Below, piece after piece: positions 27,742-36,626 of a stretch of DNA of 64,000 bases. Every line of letters starts with the position of its first letter. Within the stretch, counting starts at the first letter, position 1. The notes beneath the pieces are model-generated. The model was not told the origin of the DNA, did no database searches, and was given only the letters and a program-made list of their open reading frames with translations. The stretch is from Rs1 sp029027825 (lineage in GTDB: Bacteria > Pseudomonadota > Gammaproteobacteria > Pseudomonadales > Balneatricaceae): the NCBI GenBank assembly GCA_029027825.1, contig CP093399.1, positions 1,426,001-1,490,000 on the forward strand. Reading direction: 5' to 3'. A program made the position numbers and the translations under genes.

Positions 27742-28641
27742 TCATCTTCGCATGTTCATTGCAATGCCAACTTTGGAGCCGTTGGTGCGGTGTAGTATGG
27801 TGCTAATCCAATGTCCTACCCCGACTAGCTTTTTTAAATCTACGCCGCATGCTAGCTTTAGTCCTTGTAATAGGTAGACAACATCCTCAGTGGCAACATT
27901 GCCGCTAGACCCCTTAGCATAAGGACAGCCACCTAAACCAGCGACTGAGCTATCGATAATTCGAACCTCATGCTGTAAAGCGGCATATATATTGGTCAGG
28001 GCTTGACCGTAGGTATCGTGAAAATGCACCGCTAGATTTTGCACTGGTATATGTCGAACCGTTGCATCGATTAAACGCTTAACATTATCAGCAGTGCCGA
28101 CACCAATAGTATCCCCTAGAGATATTTCGTAGCAACCCATCTCGTAGAGTTGCTTGGAAATAGCAGCAACTTGTGCAATAGGCACTTTACCTTGGTAAGG
28201 GCAGCCCAGCACGGTGGAGACATAGCCTCTTACTGGAATGTTTTCCGACTTAGCTAATGACATGATGTCTTTAAAGCGCTCGATACTTTCAGCGATAGTA
28301 CAGTTAGTGTTTTTTTGACAGAATTCTTCAGATGCAGCGGTGAAAATAGCCACTTCTTTGACACCGGCAGCAATGGCATTTTCAAAACCTTGCAGATTGG
28401 GCACTAATGCGCTGTATACCACCTGGTCTTTGGCTGTAAAGCCACGCATCACTTGCAATGCATCAGCCATTTGTGGAACCCAACGTGGCGAGACGAAGCT
28501 CGCTGACTCTATGTGCTTTAGACCTGAGTCGGCAAGGCGGTTTATTAAATCAATTTTTGTCTCGATGCTAATCACATCACTTTCATTTTGCAGTCCATCT
28601 CTTGGACCTACTTCAAAAATTTTCACGGGTGTATTATTCAT
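27742..28641 (-). CDS. liuE: Hydroxymethylglutaryl-CoA lyase
   Basis: The 299-aa TIM-barrel lyase splits HMG-CoA to acetoacetate and acetyl-CoA, the last step of leucine breakdown. It begins with FEVGPRDGLQNE (residues 9-20), carries the conserved ESASFVSPRWVPQMAD near 45, HFHDTYGQALTN near 205 and the catalytic cysteine loop GLGGCPYAKGSSGNVATED near 235. The position downstream of liuD and the full motif set make this assignment firm. Confidence 0.95.
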   Translation of the reverse strand: MNNTPVKIFEVGPRDGLQNESDVISIETKIDLINRLADSGLKHIESASFVSPRWVPQMADALQVMRGFTAKDQVVYSALVPNLQGFENAIAAGVKEVAIFTAASEEFCQKNTNCTIAESIERFKDIMSLAKSENIPVRGYVSTVLGCPYQGKVPIAQVAAISKQLYEMGCYEISLGDTIGVGTADNVKRLIDATVRHIPVQNLAVHFHDTYGQALTNIYAALQHEVRIIDSSVAGLGGCPYAKGSSGNVATEDVVYLLQGLKLACGVDLKKLVGVGHWISTILHRTNGSKVGIAMNMRR

Positions 28642-28754
28642 TATTTGCCTTCGATTATTTTTATTGGTAACTTATGAACAAATGCTACATTTTCCTGATG
28701 CTAAAGGCGAGCATGGTATATTCAAAGATTCCTCAGCTAAGCGCTAATTTTTCC

Positions 28755-30899
28755 TTAAATAGCCTTGCTCTCACTCAATTCACTATTATCGGTTGAGTTG
28801 CTAGCTTGGGAAACTGTCGCATCTTGCATTGCAATCAGTTTGTCTCCCTCCGTCACTAGACTATCCTCTTGATAAAAAATATCAGTCACTTTGCCTGCGT
28901 AGGGGGCTAAAATACTGTGCTCCATTTTCATCGCTTCAATAACAATCAACGGAGTAGCGGCTTTGACTGTTTGTCCTGCTTTGACTAAGACGGCAATCAC
29001 TCGACCGTTCATCGGCGCGGTCAGGGCGCCTTTATTATCAACTTCCTCAGCGGATTTTACTAAATTAGGCGCTTGGAATTGAATGCTGGTTCCGTAATAG
29101 AATAAAATCAGCTGTGAATGATTTATATAGGCATGAAGCTTAATTGTTTGCCCATTGATGCGCACCGCTAACTCATCTCCTTGCAAGGTAGCAGCAATCA
29201 GATACTCAGCGTTATTGGAGGCAGTAGATGATTCGGCTGATGCGCTGCCAGTGACTTTAAAGGCTCTGTAAGGTGGCGGTTCTGATAAGTTTTTTGCGGC
29301 ATTAGCGCAGTAGTTGGGGAGTAAGTTATCTTGTAACTCCTCGACTAGTAGGTGACATAAGTGACTATCCTCATGCTGATCTGTGGCTTTAATACCTTGC
29401 TCTAACCAAGTTATGTGGTAGTGGGGACTTTGATTCATGCGCCATTGCACACCTCCTGCATAGATGTCTTGAGCTTTTGCCGCCGGGTAAGATAAAATCT
29501 TGGCGACACTTGCGATCGCCATGCATTGCTCAATATCTAACGCGTTAGCAAAAAGATCTGCTCGATACTGCTCGATAAAATGGGTGTTGACAATGTTGTG
29601 TTTAAACACCTCATTAGTGATTATTTTATGCAGAAAACTCAGGTTGTTTTTCACCCCGACGATCCGATAATCCTGGAGCGCTTGGGCCATTTTTGCAATT
29701 GCCTGTGGCCGGCTTTCAGCATGCACAATCAGTTTTGAAATCATTGGATCATAGTAGACACTAACTTCATCGCCTTGCACCACACCAGTATCTACTCTGA
29801 GCTGCTCAGTTTCAGTCGGAGTACGCAGATAGCTTAAATGGCCGGTGGCGGGCAAAAAATCATTATTGGGATCTTCAGCATAAATTCGGCATTCAATTGC
29901 GTGACCTGTCACTTGGACTTGGGCTTGAGTAAGCGGCAGGGGAGCGCCGTGCGCAATCCGTAGCTGCCACTCAACCAAATCAGTATTGGTGATCATCTCT
30001 GTGACCGGGTGCTCAACTTGCAAGCGGGTGTTCATCTCCATGAAGTAGAAGCTATCATCTTCATTGTACAAAAATTCGACCGTCCCTGCACCGACATAAT
30101 TAATGGCCCGAGCGGCATCTAAGGCTGCCTCTCCCATAGCTTCAACTACTTTTTGGCTAATACCTGGGGCGGGGGCCTCTTCAATGATTTTTTGATGCCG
30201 GCGCTGGATGGAGCAATCGCGCTGCGAGAGATAGATACCATTTCCCTGTTGATCGAAAAAAACTTGGACTTCAATATGACGGGTGTTGCTGAGGTATCGC
30301 TCCAACAACATATCACTGTTGCCGAAAGCGTTACTAGCCTCTCGTTGTGCAGAGCTAAGGGCCAAGGCAAATTCCTCGATGGACTCGACCACCCGCATAC
30401 CTTTACCGCCACCACCGGCGACTGCTTTTAATAATAGCGGAAAGCCGCATTTAACCGCTTCGCTGGCCAGTAATTCCGGATCTTGATCGGCGCCGTGATA
30501 GCCGGGGACCAGCGGAACTTGAGCATTAGCCATGATCTCTTTCGCCGCTGATTTTGAACCCATCGCCGCAATAGCAGCCGCTGGCGGCCCAATAAATACG
30601 ATGTTAAGTTGCTCACAAGCGGTGGCGAACTCGGCATTTTCTGATAGAAACCCATAGCCTGGATGAATAGCTTGGGCATCACTAAGCTTGGCTATTTGTA
30701 ATATTTTGTCAGCTCTTAGATAGCTGTCGCTACTCTGCGCCGGTCCCAGTAAAAAAGCCTCATCTGCCATGCGCACATGCTGAGAATCGATATCTGCCTG
30801 CGAGTATACGGCAATACAATGGATGCCCATTTGCTGGGCTGTTTTGATGATTCTGCAGGCTATTTCGCCTCTGTTTGCAATTAAAATTCGACTAAACAT
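28755..30899 (-). CDS. liuD: Methylcrotonyl-CoA carboxylase alpha (biotin) subunit
   Basis: The 714-aa protein joins a biotin carboxylase (residues 1-450; IANRGEIACRI at the N-terminus, GGGGKGMRVV near 163, EMNTRLQVEHPVTE near 288) to a C-terminal biotinyl domain with the biotin lysine in EAMKMEHS near 658. With LiuB it carboxylates 3-methylcrotonyl-CoA. It is longer than many LiuD proteins (about 650-670 aa), mainly through linker and a polar tail after the biotin domain. The operon setting distinguishes it from propionyl-CoA carboxylase. Confidence 0.94.
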   Translation of the reverse strand: MFSRILIANRGEIACRIIKTAQQMGIHCIAVYSQADIDSQHVRMADEAFLLGPAQSSDSYLRADKILQIAKLSDAQAIHPGYGFLSENAEFATACEQLNIVFIGPPAAAIAAMGSKSAAKEIMANAQVPLVPGYHGADQDPELLASEAVKCGFPLLLKAVAGGGGKGMRVVESIEEFALALSSAQREASNAFGNSDMLLERYLSNTRHIEVQVFFDQQGNGIYLSQRDCSIQRRHQKIIEEAPAPGISQKVVEAMGEAALDAARAINYVGAGTVEFLYNEDDSFYFMEMNTRLQVEHPVTEMITNTDLVEWQLRIAHGAPLPLTQAQVQVTGHAIECRIYAEDPNNDFLPATGHLSYLRTPTETEQLRVDTGVVQGDEVSVYYDPMISKLIVHAESRPQAIAKMAQALQDYRIVGVKNNLSFLHKIITNEVFKHNIVNTHFIEQYRADLFANALDIEQCMAIASVAKILSYPAAKAQDIYAGGVQWRMNQSPHYHITWLEQGIKATDQHEDSHLCHLLVEELQDNLLPNYCANAAKNLSEPPPYRAFKVTGSASAESSTASNNAEYLIAATLQGDELAVRINGQTIKLHAYINHSQLILFYYGTSIQFQAPNLVKSAEEVDNKGALTAPMNGRVIAVLVKAGQTVKAATPLIVIEAMKMEHSILAPYAGKVTDIFYQEDSLVTEGDKLIAMQDATVSQASNSTDNSELSESKAI

Positions 30900-31023
30900 A
30901 ATGAATACCTAAAGGCTTTAGATCAGCCTGTATCTATGGTTTGGGATTTTGGCTCAACAGCCAACAGCGCTATTGAAAGCCAAGATGCTAAGCTCAATTT
31001 AAAGGGCTAGTGTTAACTCTCTG

Positions 31024-31809
31024 CTACCAAGCAGTTGTTCTTTTTTGCAAAAAAGCCGCCAGACCCTCTTTTGCTTCAGGTGTCGCTCGTATATCGGCAA
31101 TTCGCTGGGCTGTATCTGCGATTAGACGATCGTCGATATTCTGCAAACTTACCTCAAGTACTAGCTTTTTGGCGGCTTGCATCGCCAGCGGGCCATTGTT
31201 TAATAAGTTTTTTAGCCATTCACTGCTGATGCTTTCTAGGGCATCTTGATTGGGAGCTATTTGATGGACTAAGCCTAGATCTAATGCAGTGCTAGCGCTG
31301 AACATTTCCGCACTGATAAAATACCTTCTCGCCTGACGTTCACCAATTGCGCGTATTACATAGGGGCTAATGGCGGCGGGAATTAACCCCAGCTTCACTT
31401 CACTGAGGCAAAAGCTCGCTTGTTCAGTGGCGAATACCATATCGCAGCACGCAGCTAAGCCGACGGCTCCACCAAATGCAGCGCCTTGGATAATCGCGAC
31501 TGTCGGTTTACTTAAGCGGTTGAGCAGGTACATTAGTTTCGCCAATTGCTGGGCATCCGCAAAATTTTGCGCGGGATTATTTTCGGCCATTCGCGCCATC
31601 CATTTAAGATCTGCGCCGGCGCTAAAGTGCTTGCCGTTGGCTTTTAGCAATAGCACTTTAATCGTAGAAGATTGTTCTATCTGCTCTAAATGGGTAATCA
31701 AGGTCGCTATCATTTGATCATCAAAAGCATTTCTGATCTCAGGACGGTTTAAGGTTAATGTTGCTATTCCGTTGGCTGCTTGGGTAAAAAGAACATTGGT
31801 TTGGCACAT
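31024..31809 (-). CDS. liuC: Methylglutaconyl-CoA hydratase
   Basis: A 261-aa crotonase-fold enzyme that hydrates 3-methylglutaconyl-CoA to HMG-CoA. LTLNRPEIRNAFDDQM near residue 17, the oxyanion-hole segments HFSAGADLKWMA near 60 and GAAFGGAVGLAACCDMVFA near 104, and SEVKLGLIPAAISPYV near 132 are typical. Crotonases are hard to tell apart by motif alone, but its position between liuB and liuD settles the role. Length is normal. Confidence 0.93.
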   Translation of the reverse strand: MCQTNVLFTQAANGIATLTLNRPEIRNAFDDQMIATLITHLEQIEQSSTIKVLLLKANGKHFSAGADLKWMARMAENNPAQNFADAQQLAKLMYLLNRLSKPTVAIIQGAAFGGAVGLAACCDMVFATEQASFCLSEVKLGLIPAAISPYVIRAIGERQARRYFISAEMFSASTALDLGLVHQIAPNQDALESISSEWLKNLLNNGPLAMQAAKKLVLEVSLQNIDDRLIADTAQRIADIRATPEAKEGLAAFLQKRTTAW

Positions 31810-31890
31810 AGATGTAAATCCTTGTTCGATATTTTAGAATATAATAATCAAATAGATAAAGAGCAAAACTAATGCAAACAATGAAGTAAA

Positions 31891-33516
31891 TTACATTCTA
31901 AATATTCCAAATTTGCTATCGGCTATCGGCTTGTTAAGTGCAGCAGCTAACCCTAATCCAAGCACATCCCGCGTCTGAATAGGGTCGATAACCCCATCGT
32001 CCCATAATCTGGCGGAGGCGTAATAGGGATGACCTTGTTGTTCGTAAGTGTCGATGATCGGACGTTTAAATGCAGCTTCTTGCTCGGCGCTCCAAGTTTC
32101 GCCGCGCCGCTCTTTAGCATCTCTAGTGACCGTGGCCATCACGCCAGCCGCCTGCTCACCGCCCATTACTGAGATACGTGCATTTGGCCACATCCACAGG
32201 AAGTTCGGGTCGTAGGCTCGGCCACACATACCATAATTACCCGCGCCAAAAGAGCCGCCGATTAAAATGGTTAATTTAGGCACTGCAGCACAGGCCACCG
32301 CATTAACGAGTTTAGCGCCGTGCTTGGCGATGCCTTCAGCTTCGTACTTTTGACCCACCATAAAACCGGTTATATTTTGTAAAAACAGCAGCGGAATCTT
32401 GCGCTGGCAGCACAGTTGAATAAAATGCGCGCCTTTGAGTGCCGATTCACTAAACAACACGCCATTATTAGCCACTATCCCGACAGGATAGCCAAAGATA
32501 TGGGCGAAGCCAGTGACTAAGGTAGTACCGAAGTGTTTTTTGAATTCATCAAATTCTGAGCCATCAACAATGCGCGCGATCACTTCTCGGACATCAAAGG
32601 GCTTTCTTAAATCCGTGCCAACAATGCCGTATAACTCATTAATATCATACAGAGGCGGAGTGGACTCTTTTCTTGAAACTTGCTCAGTACTGGCTTGGCT
32701 AATGTTTAAACTGGCGATGCAATCTCGGGCAATTTGCAGGGCGTGGTGATCGTTTTGTGCCATATAATCGGCGACCCCTGATACCTTGCAATGCACTTGA
32801 GCGCCTCCCAGGTCCTCAGCCGATACGATTTCGCCGGTGGCTGCTTTAACCAGCGGTGGCCCCGCTAAGAAAATAGTGCCTTGTCCTTTAACGATAATCG
32901 ATTCGTCGGCCATCGCCGGTACATAGGCACCGCCTGCGGTACAAAGGCCCATGACCACCGCAATTTGGGCGATGCCTTTAGCAGACATTCTGGCCTGGTT
33001 AAAAAATATCCGTCCAAAATGATCGCGATCGGGAAACACTTGGTCTTGTTGGGGCAAGTTAGCTCCGCCTGAATCGACGAGATAAATGCAAGGTAAGTGG
33101 TTTTGCTCGGCAATTTCTTGAGCGCGTAAATGCTTTTTGACGGTCAGCGGGTAGTAAGTACCGCCTTTGACAGTCGCGTCGTTGGCGATAATCATACATT
33201 TAATGCCGTTAACTTGGCCGATGCCGGTAATTACCCCGGCGCAGGGGACATTGTCTTCATAGACGTGCAGGGCAGCCAGCTGTGAAAGTTCAAGAAAAGC
33301 GCTGCCAGGATCGAGTAGCGCGTCAATTCTCGACCTAGCTAGTAGCTTGCCTTTCGCCAGATGACGCGCTTTATAACTAGCTCCACCCCCTTCAATTACC
33401 AAGCTTATCTGCCGCTTTAAATCGGTCACGGCAAGCTGCATATCTTGCTGGCGCTGGTTAAATTCATCGGCATTGCGATTGATGTTAGATGCTAAAACAG
33501 GCATTTTGATTTCCAT
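31891..33516 (-). CDS. liuB: Methylcrotonyl-CoA carboxylase beta (carboxyltransferase) subunit
   Basis: The 541-aa acyl-CoA carboxyltransferase transfers CO2 from biotin on LiuD to 3-methylcrotonyl-CoA. It contains YLVDSGGANLPQQDQVFPD near residue 145, the glycine-rich GLCTAGGAYVPAMADES near 190, LQNITGFMVGQKYEAEGI near 380 and GGSFGAGNYGMCGRAYDP near 418, all classical for the MCC beta subunit. Forty bases separate it from liuA. Confidence 0.95.
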   Translation of the reverse strand: MEIKMPVLASNINRNADEFNQRQQDMQLAVTDLKRQISLVIEGGGASYKARHLAKGKLLARSRIDALLDPGSAFLELSQLAALHVYEDNVPCAGVITGIGQVNGIKCMIIANDATVKGGTYYPLTVKKHLRAQEIAEQNHLPCIYLVDSGGANLPQQDQVFPDRDHFGRIFFNQARMSAKGIAQIAVVMGLCTAGGAYVPAMADESIIVKGQGTIFLAGPPLVKAATGEIVSAEDLGGAQVHCKVSGVADYMAQNDHHALQIARDCIASLNISQASTEQVSRKESTPPLYDINELYGIVGTDLRKPFDVREVIARIVDGSEFDEFKKHFGTTLVTGFAHIFGYPVGIVANNGVLFSESALKGAHFIQLCCQRKIPLLFLQNITGFMVGQKYEAEGIAKHGAKLVNAVACAAVPKLTILIGGSFGAGNYGMCGRAYDPNFLWMWPNARISVMGGEQAAGVMATVTRDAKERRGETWSAEQEAAFKRPIIDTYEQQGHPYYASARLWDDGVIDPIQTRDVLGLGLAAALNKPIADSKFGIFRM

Positions 33517-33559
33517 TGCTAGTGTGCTGTTGGTGGGTATGGGCAGCTTTTGATTGCTC

Positions 33560-34729
33560 TTACTTGTTTAAAAAAAGTTCTCTGCCAATTAACATACGTC
33601 TAATTTCAGAGGTGCCGGCACCAATTTCGTAAAGCTTGGCGTCTCTGAGTAATCTGCCGGTTGGGAATTCATTGACATAGCCATTACCGCCAAGTAACTG
33701 AATAGCATCGAGGGCGACCTTAGTGGCCATCTCCGCGGTGTACAAAATACAGCCGGCCGCATCCTTGCGGGTAATTTGCCCACGTTGGGCCGCTTGGGCG
33801 GACAGGTAAGTGTAAGATTTAGCGGCATTGAGTACCGTGTACATATCGGCAATTTTGCCCTGCACCAATTGGAACTCCCCAATAGCCTGACCAAACTGTT
33901 CTCTATCGCGAATATAAGGCACACTGATATCTAATGCTGCTTGCATTATCCCTAGAGGACCACCGGAGAGCACCAGCCGCTCATAATCTAAACCACTCAT
34001 TAATACCGCGACGCCACCATTGAGCGTGCCCAACATATTTTCTTTGGGGACCGGACAATCTTGGAAAACTAACTCACAAGTATTTGAACCGCGCATGCCT
34101 AATTTGTCGAGCTTTTGTTGACGACTAAACCCCGCAAAATCGCGCTCGACAATGAAAGCGCTAATACCTTTAGCACCTGCCTGTAAGTCGGTTTTTGCAT
34201 AGATCACATAAACGTTGGCGTCCGGGCCGTTAGTGATCCACATTTTATTGCCGTTCAGTAGATAGTGATCGCCATTATCTTTAGCGTGTAGCTTCATCGA
34301 GACCACATCTGAACCGGCATTGGGTTCACTCATAGCCAGTGCTCCAATATGCTCGCCACTGATTAGTTTAGGTAAATAGGTGGATTTTTGCAGATCCGTG
34401 CCATTGCGGTTGATCTGATTAATGCAAAGGTTAGAGTGCGCCCCATATGATAAGCCCACAGAAGCACTGGCGCGGCTGATTTCTTCCATCGCGATAATAT
34501 GGGCGAGATAACCCATATCCACTCCGCCATACTCTTCACTGGCGGTAATCCCCAGTAAACCCATGTCGCCAAATTTTTTCCATAAATCATTTGGAAACTC
34601 ATTATCGCGATCAATTTGCGCAGCTCTAGGCGCTATTTCTTTGGCAGCAAAAGCATTGACTTGCTCGCGTAACATATCGATTGTCTCGCCAAGTCCGAAA
34701 TTCATTTGGCTATATTGTGCGATCATCAT
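33560..34729 (-). CDS. liuA: Isovaleryl-CoA dehydrogenase
   Basis: The 389-aa FAD acyl-CoA dehydrogenase oxidises isovaleryl-CoA to 3-methylcrotonyl-CoA. Motifs include GLLGITASEEYGGVDMGYLA near residue 57, ALAMSEPNAGSDVVSMK near 131, WITNGPDANVYVIYAKT near 168, and the C-terminal RLLRDAKLYEIGAGTSEIRR near 362. The catalytic glutamate of isovaleryl-CoA dehydrogenases lies in the helical region in GLDYERLVLSGG near 246. It is the first enzyme gene of the operon after liuR. Confidence 0.95.
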   Translation of the reverse strand: MMIAQYSQMNFGLGETIDMLREQVNAFAAKEIAPRAAQIDRDNEFPNDLWKKFGDMGLLGITASEEYGGVDMGYLAHIIAMEEISRASASVGLSYGAHSNLCINQINRNGTDLQKSTYLPKLISGEHIGALAMSEPNAGSDVVSMKLHAKDNGDHYLLNGNKMWITNGPDANVYVIYAKTDLQAGAKGISAFIVERDFAGFSRQQKLDKLGMRGSNTCELVFQDCPVPKENMLGTLNGGVAVLMSGLDYERLVLSGGPLGIMQAALDISVPYIRDREQFGQAIGEFQLVQGKIADMYTVLNAAKSYTYLSAQAAQRGQITRKDAAGCILYTAEMATKVALDAIQLLGGNGYVNEFPTGRLLRDAKLYEIGAGTSEIRRMLIGRELFLNK

Positions 34730-34754
34730 AGGACCTCTTTATCAATGGATAGGA

Positions 34755-35144
34755 TTATTTTTGCAGCTCTTTTAGCGCCTCAATACAACGATTTTGGGCA
34801 TTGTCTAATTCAAGTTGCAACATATTGATGTCTTGCTGTTGCTGCTCTAGTGCAACCTTACGCTCGGTAATTTTGGCTTGGAGTAAGCGCAATTGCTTTT
34901 CACTGCCGCCTTTAGTGGCATCCCACAAATCAAACAGCTCTTTAATTTCAAGCAGCGAGAAACCTAAACGCTTACCTCGTAAAATCAGTTTGAGTTGCAC
35001 GCGATCCTGGCGGGAATATATTCTTGTCTGTCCGCGCCGCGCTGGGTTAAGCAGTTGATGGTCTTCATAAAAGCGAATGCTGCGCGTGGTTAAGTCAAAT
35101 TCTGCCGCTAATTCGCTAATACTAAAGGTGGTCAGTTCAGTCAT
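34755..35144 (-). CDS. liuR: MerR-family regulator of the liu operon
   Basis: The 129-aa regulator has an N-terminal MerR winged helix (FSISELAAEFDLTTRSIRFYEDHQLL split across residues 7-32, with RTRIYS-type wing at 40-46) and a C-terminal coiled coil (about 80-125) but no metal-binding cysteines, as expected of LiuR, which senses pathway intermediates. It is first in the liu operon, 25 bp upstream of liuA, and a 16-bp palindrome lies 55 bp upstream of its start. It should repress or activate the operon. Confidence 0.92.
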   Translation of the reverse strand: MTELTTFSISELAAEFDLTTRSIRFYEDHQLLNPARRGQTRIYSRQDRVQLKLILRGKRLGFSLLEIKELFDLWDATKGGSEKQLRLLQAKITERKVALEQQQQDINMLQLELDNAQNRCIEALKELQK

Positions 35145-35198
35145 TAATCAGTACTTTTATTAACTAGAGTTAAAGGTGAAGTTGAAATATAGGGTAAG

Positions 35199-35214
35199 TT
35201 TACGTAAACGTAAA
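35199..35214 (-). promoter_or_regulatory. Likely LiuR operator
   Basis: Read on the minus strand, TTTACGT and ACGTAAA flank a 2-bp spacer, a perfect 7+2+7 palindrome. A TATATT -10-like box lies downstream, placing the site in the spacer of a MerR-type promoter for liuR-liuABCDE. The rest of the 430-bp gap to aqpZ holds no gene I recognise. Confidence 0.65.
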
Positions 35215-35574
35215 GCGAATGTTTAAAAACTGAGTAGAAAATAAGCTCCAATGGCTGAATTATTGAACACTCTGCTGAAAAAATAGCGATTGGACTTAGG
35301 CAGCTAATTCCACAGAGTGAGGGCTGTGTGTGGGCACGAAATGCAATGTAGGGCAAGTGCTTTAGCGGCCAAGCACGAGCTACAGTGAACGTCAAAACCA
35401 TGAGATTTAGTACTGTGTGACTTGAGCAGAGACTCCTTAGAGAACTCTCTAGAAGCTTTTACGAGAATTGAGCGGTAATGATTGAACCGCGAATCCAGTG
35501 ACGCGCTGTGAGCACCGTCACTGGTAGAGATCGAAGCTTTAAGCATTGATTGATTGATAAAACTGAAACTGCGA

Positions 35575-36297
35575 CTACTGCGAATCAGTGGCAAGGGATT
35601 GCACGGACTCGCTCGACAGCCAAGAGTAAACCACGCCTGCGATAGCTGCACCGACAATCGGCGCCAGCCAAAATAACCAGAGCTGAGCGATGGCCCAATC
35701 TCCGGCAAATATGGCCACCGCGGTACTTCTGGCAGGGTTTACCGAAGTATTAGTGACTGGGATACTGATGAGATGGACCAGTGTTAAGCCCAAACCAATT
35801 GCTAAAGGTGCAAACCCAGCGGGAGCGCGGGCATCAGTGGCGCCTAAAATAATGATTAAAAACATAAAGGTCATCACTACTTCACACACTAAGGCGGCCA
35901 GCAAACTGTAGCCTCCTGGGCTGTGTTCCCCATAGCCGTTAGCTGCAAAACCCCCAGCGGTACTGAAATCAGCTTGGCCACTGGCAATCACATATAAAAT
36001 AGCCGCGCCAAAAATACCACCGAGCACTTGGGCAACAATGTAGGGTGCTAACTCCGCCTTGTTAAATCGACCGGCGATAAACAGACCAATTGATACCGCA
36101 GGGTTTAAATGGCAGCCGGATATATGGCCGATGGCGAATGCCATCGTCAATACAGTTAAACCAAAGGCGAGTGACACTCCCAACAGGCCGATACCCACCT
36201 CTGGGAAAGCCGCTGCTAGCACAGCACTGCCACAGCCTCCTAATACCAACCAAAATGTCCCGAGAAATTCTGCGGCCAGTTTTTTAGATAAATTCAT
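35575..36297 (-). CDS. aqpZ: Aquaporin Z family channel
   Basis: The 240-aa MIP-family protein has six membrane helices and both pore motifs, HLNPAVS near residue 63 and SVNPARS near 186, with the arginine after the second NPA. The histidine and small residues of the AqpZ selectivity filter (GHISGCHLNPA) point to a water channel rather than a glycerol facilitator. I chose the ATG at 36297, preceded by AGGAG, over an in-frame TTG at 36303. It seems monocistronic; a 69-bp miniature element lies 25 bp upstream of its start. Confidence 0.93.
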   Translation of the reverse strand: MNLSKKLAAEFLGTFWLVLGGCGSAVLAAAFPEVGIGLLGVSLAFGLTVLTMAFAIGHISGCHLNPAVSIGLFIAGRFNKAELAPYIVAQVLGGIFGAAILYVIASGQADFSTAGGFAANGYGEHSPGGYSLLAALVCEVVMTFMFLIIILGATDARAPAGFAPLAIGLGLTLVHLISIPVTNTSVNPARSTAVAIFAGDWAIAQLWLFWLAPIVGAAIAGVVYSWLSSESVQSLATDSQ

Positions 36298-36321
36298 ATA
36301 CAACTCCTTTTGTTAGTTTTT

Positions 36322-36390
36322 CCTGAATCCATGGCTTCTCTGTGGAGCAATAGCTTATGTTAAGCACCGCATAGAAGTCACTGATTCAGG
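36322..36390. mobile_element. Miniature element, CCTGAATC family, 69-bp copy
   Basis: It begins CCTGAATCCATGGCTTC and ends GAAGTCACTGATTCAGG; the central part CAATAGCTTATGTTAAGCAC is shared with a decayed copy at 10.3 kb. T-runs border it (TTTTT and TTTTA), consistent with a decayed 5-bp target duplication. It lies directly upstream of aqpZ, inside its probable promoter. Confidence 0.75.
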
Positions 36391-36626
36391 TTTTAATCAT
36401 CCTTCGACACAGCCTACTGCGAGCGCCTTGCTTATTCAAGCGCGGTGCAGCTAAATATCGTCATTGGGAGTACGCAAACATAGTATGTTTGTGATTGCGA
36501 ACTGAAATACTTAGCCCGGATATTGCATGCAATGCCGTGATGATAACGCCGCTAGTTGTTTTCACAGGATGAAATTCCAGCTATTTTCCTAACCCTACTG
36601 CCGTTTTTCAGACAAGCCATCAACGA

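Noticed and set aside
35304..35708. 134-codon open frame overlapping the aqpZ end
   Set aside because: It overlaps aqpZ on the same strand in another frame, has a low-complexity serine/cysteine-rich translation and no conserved motif.
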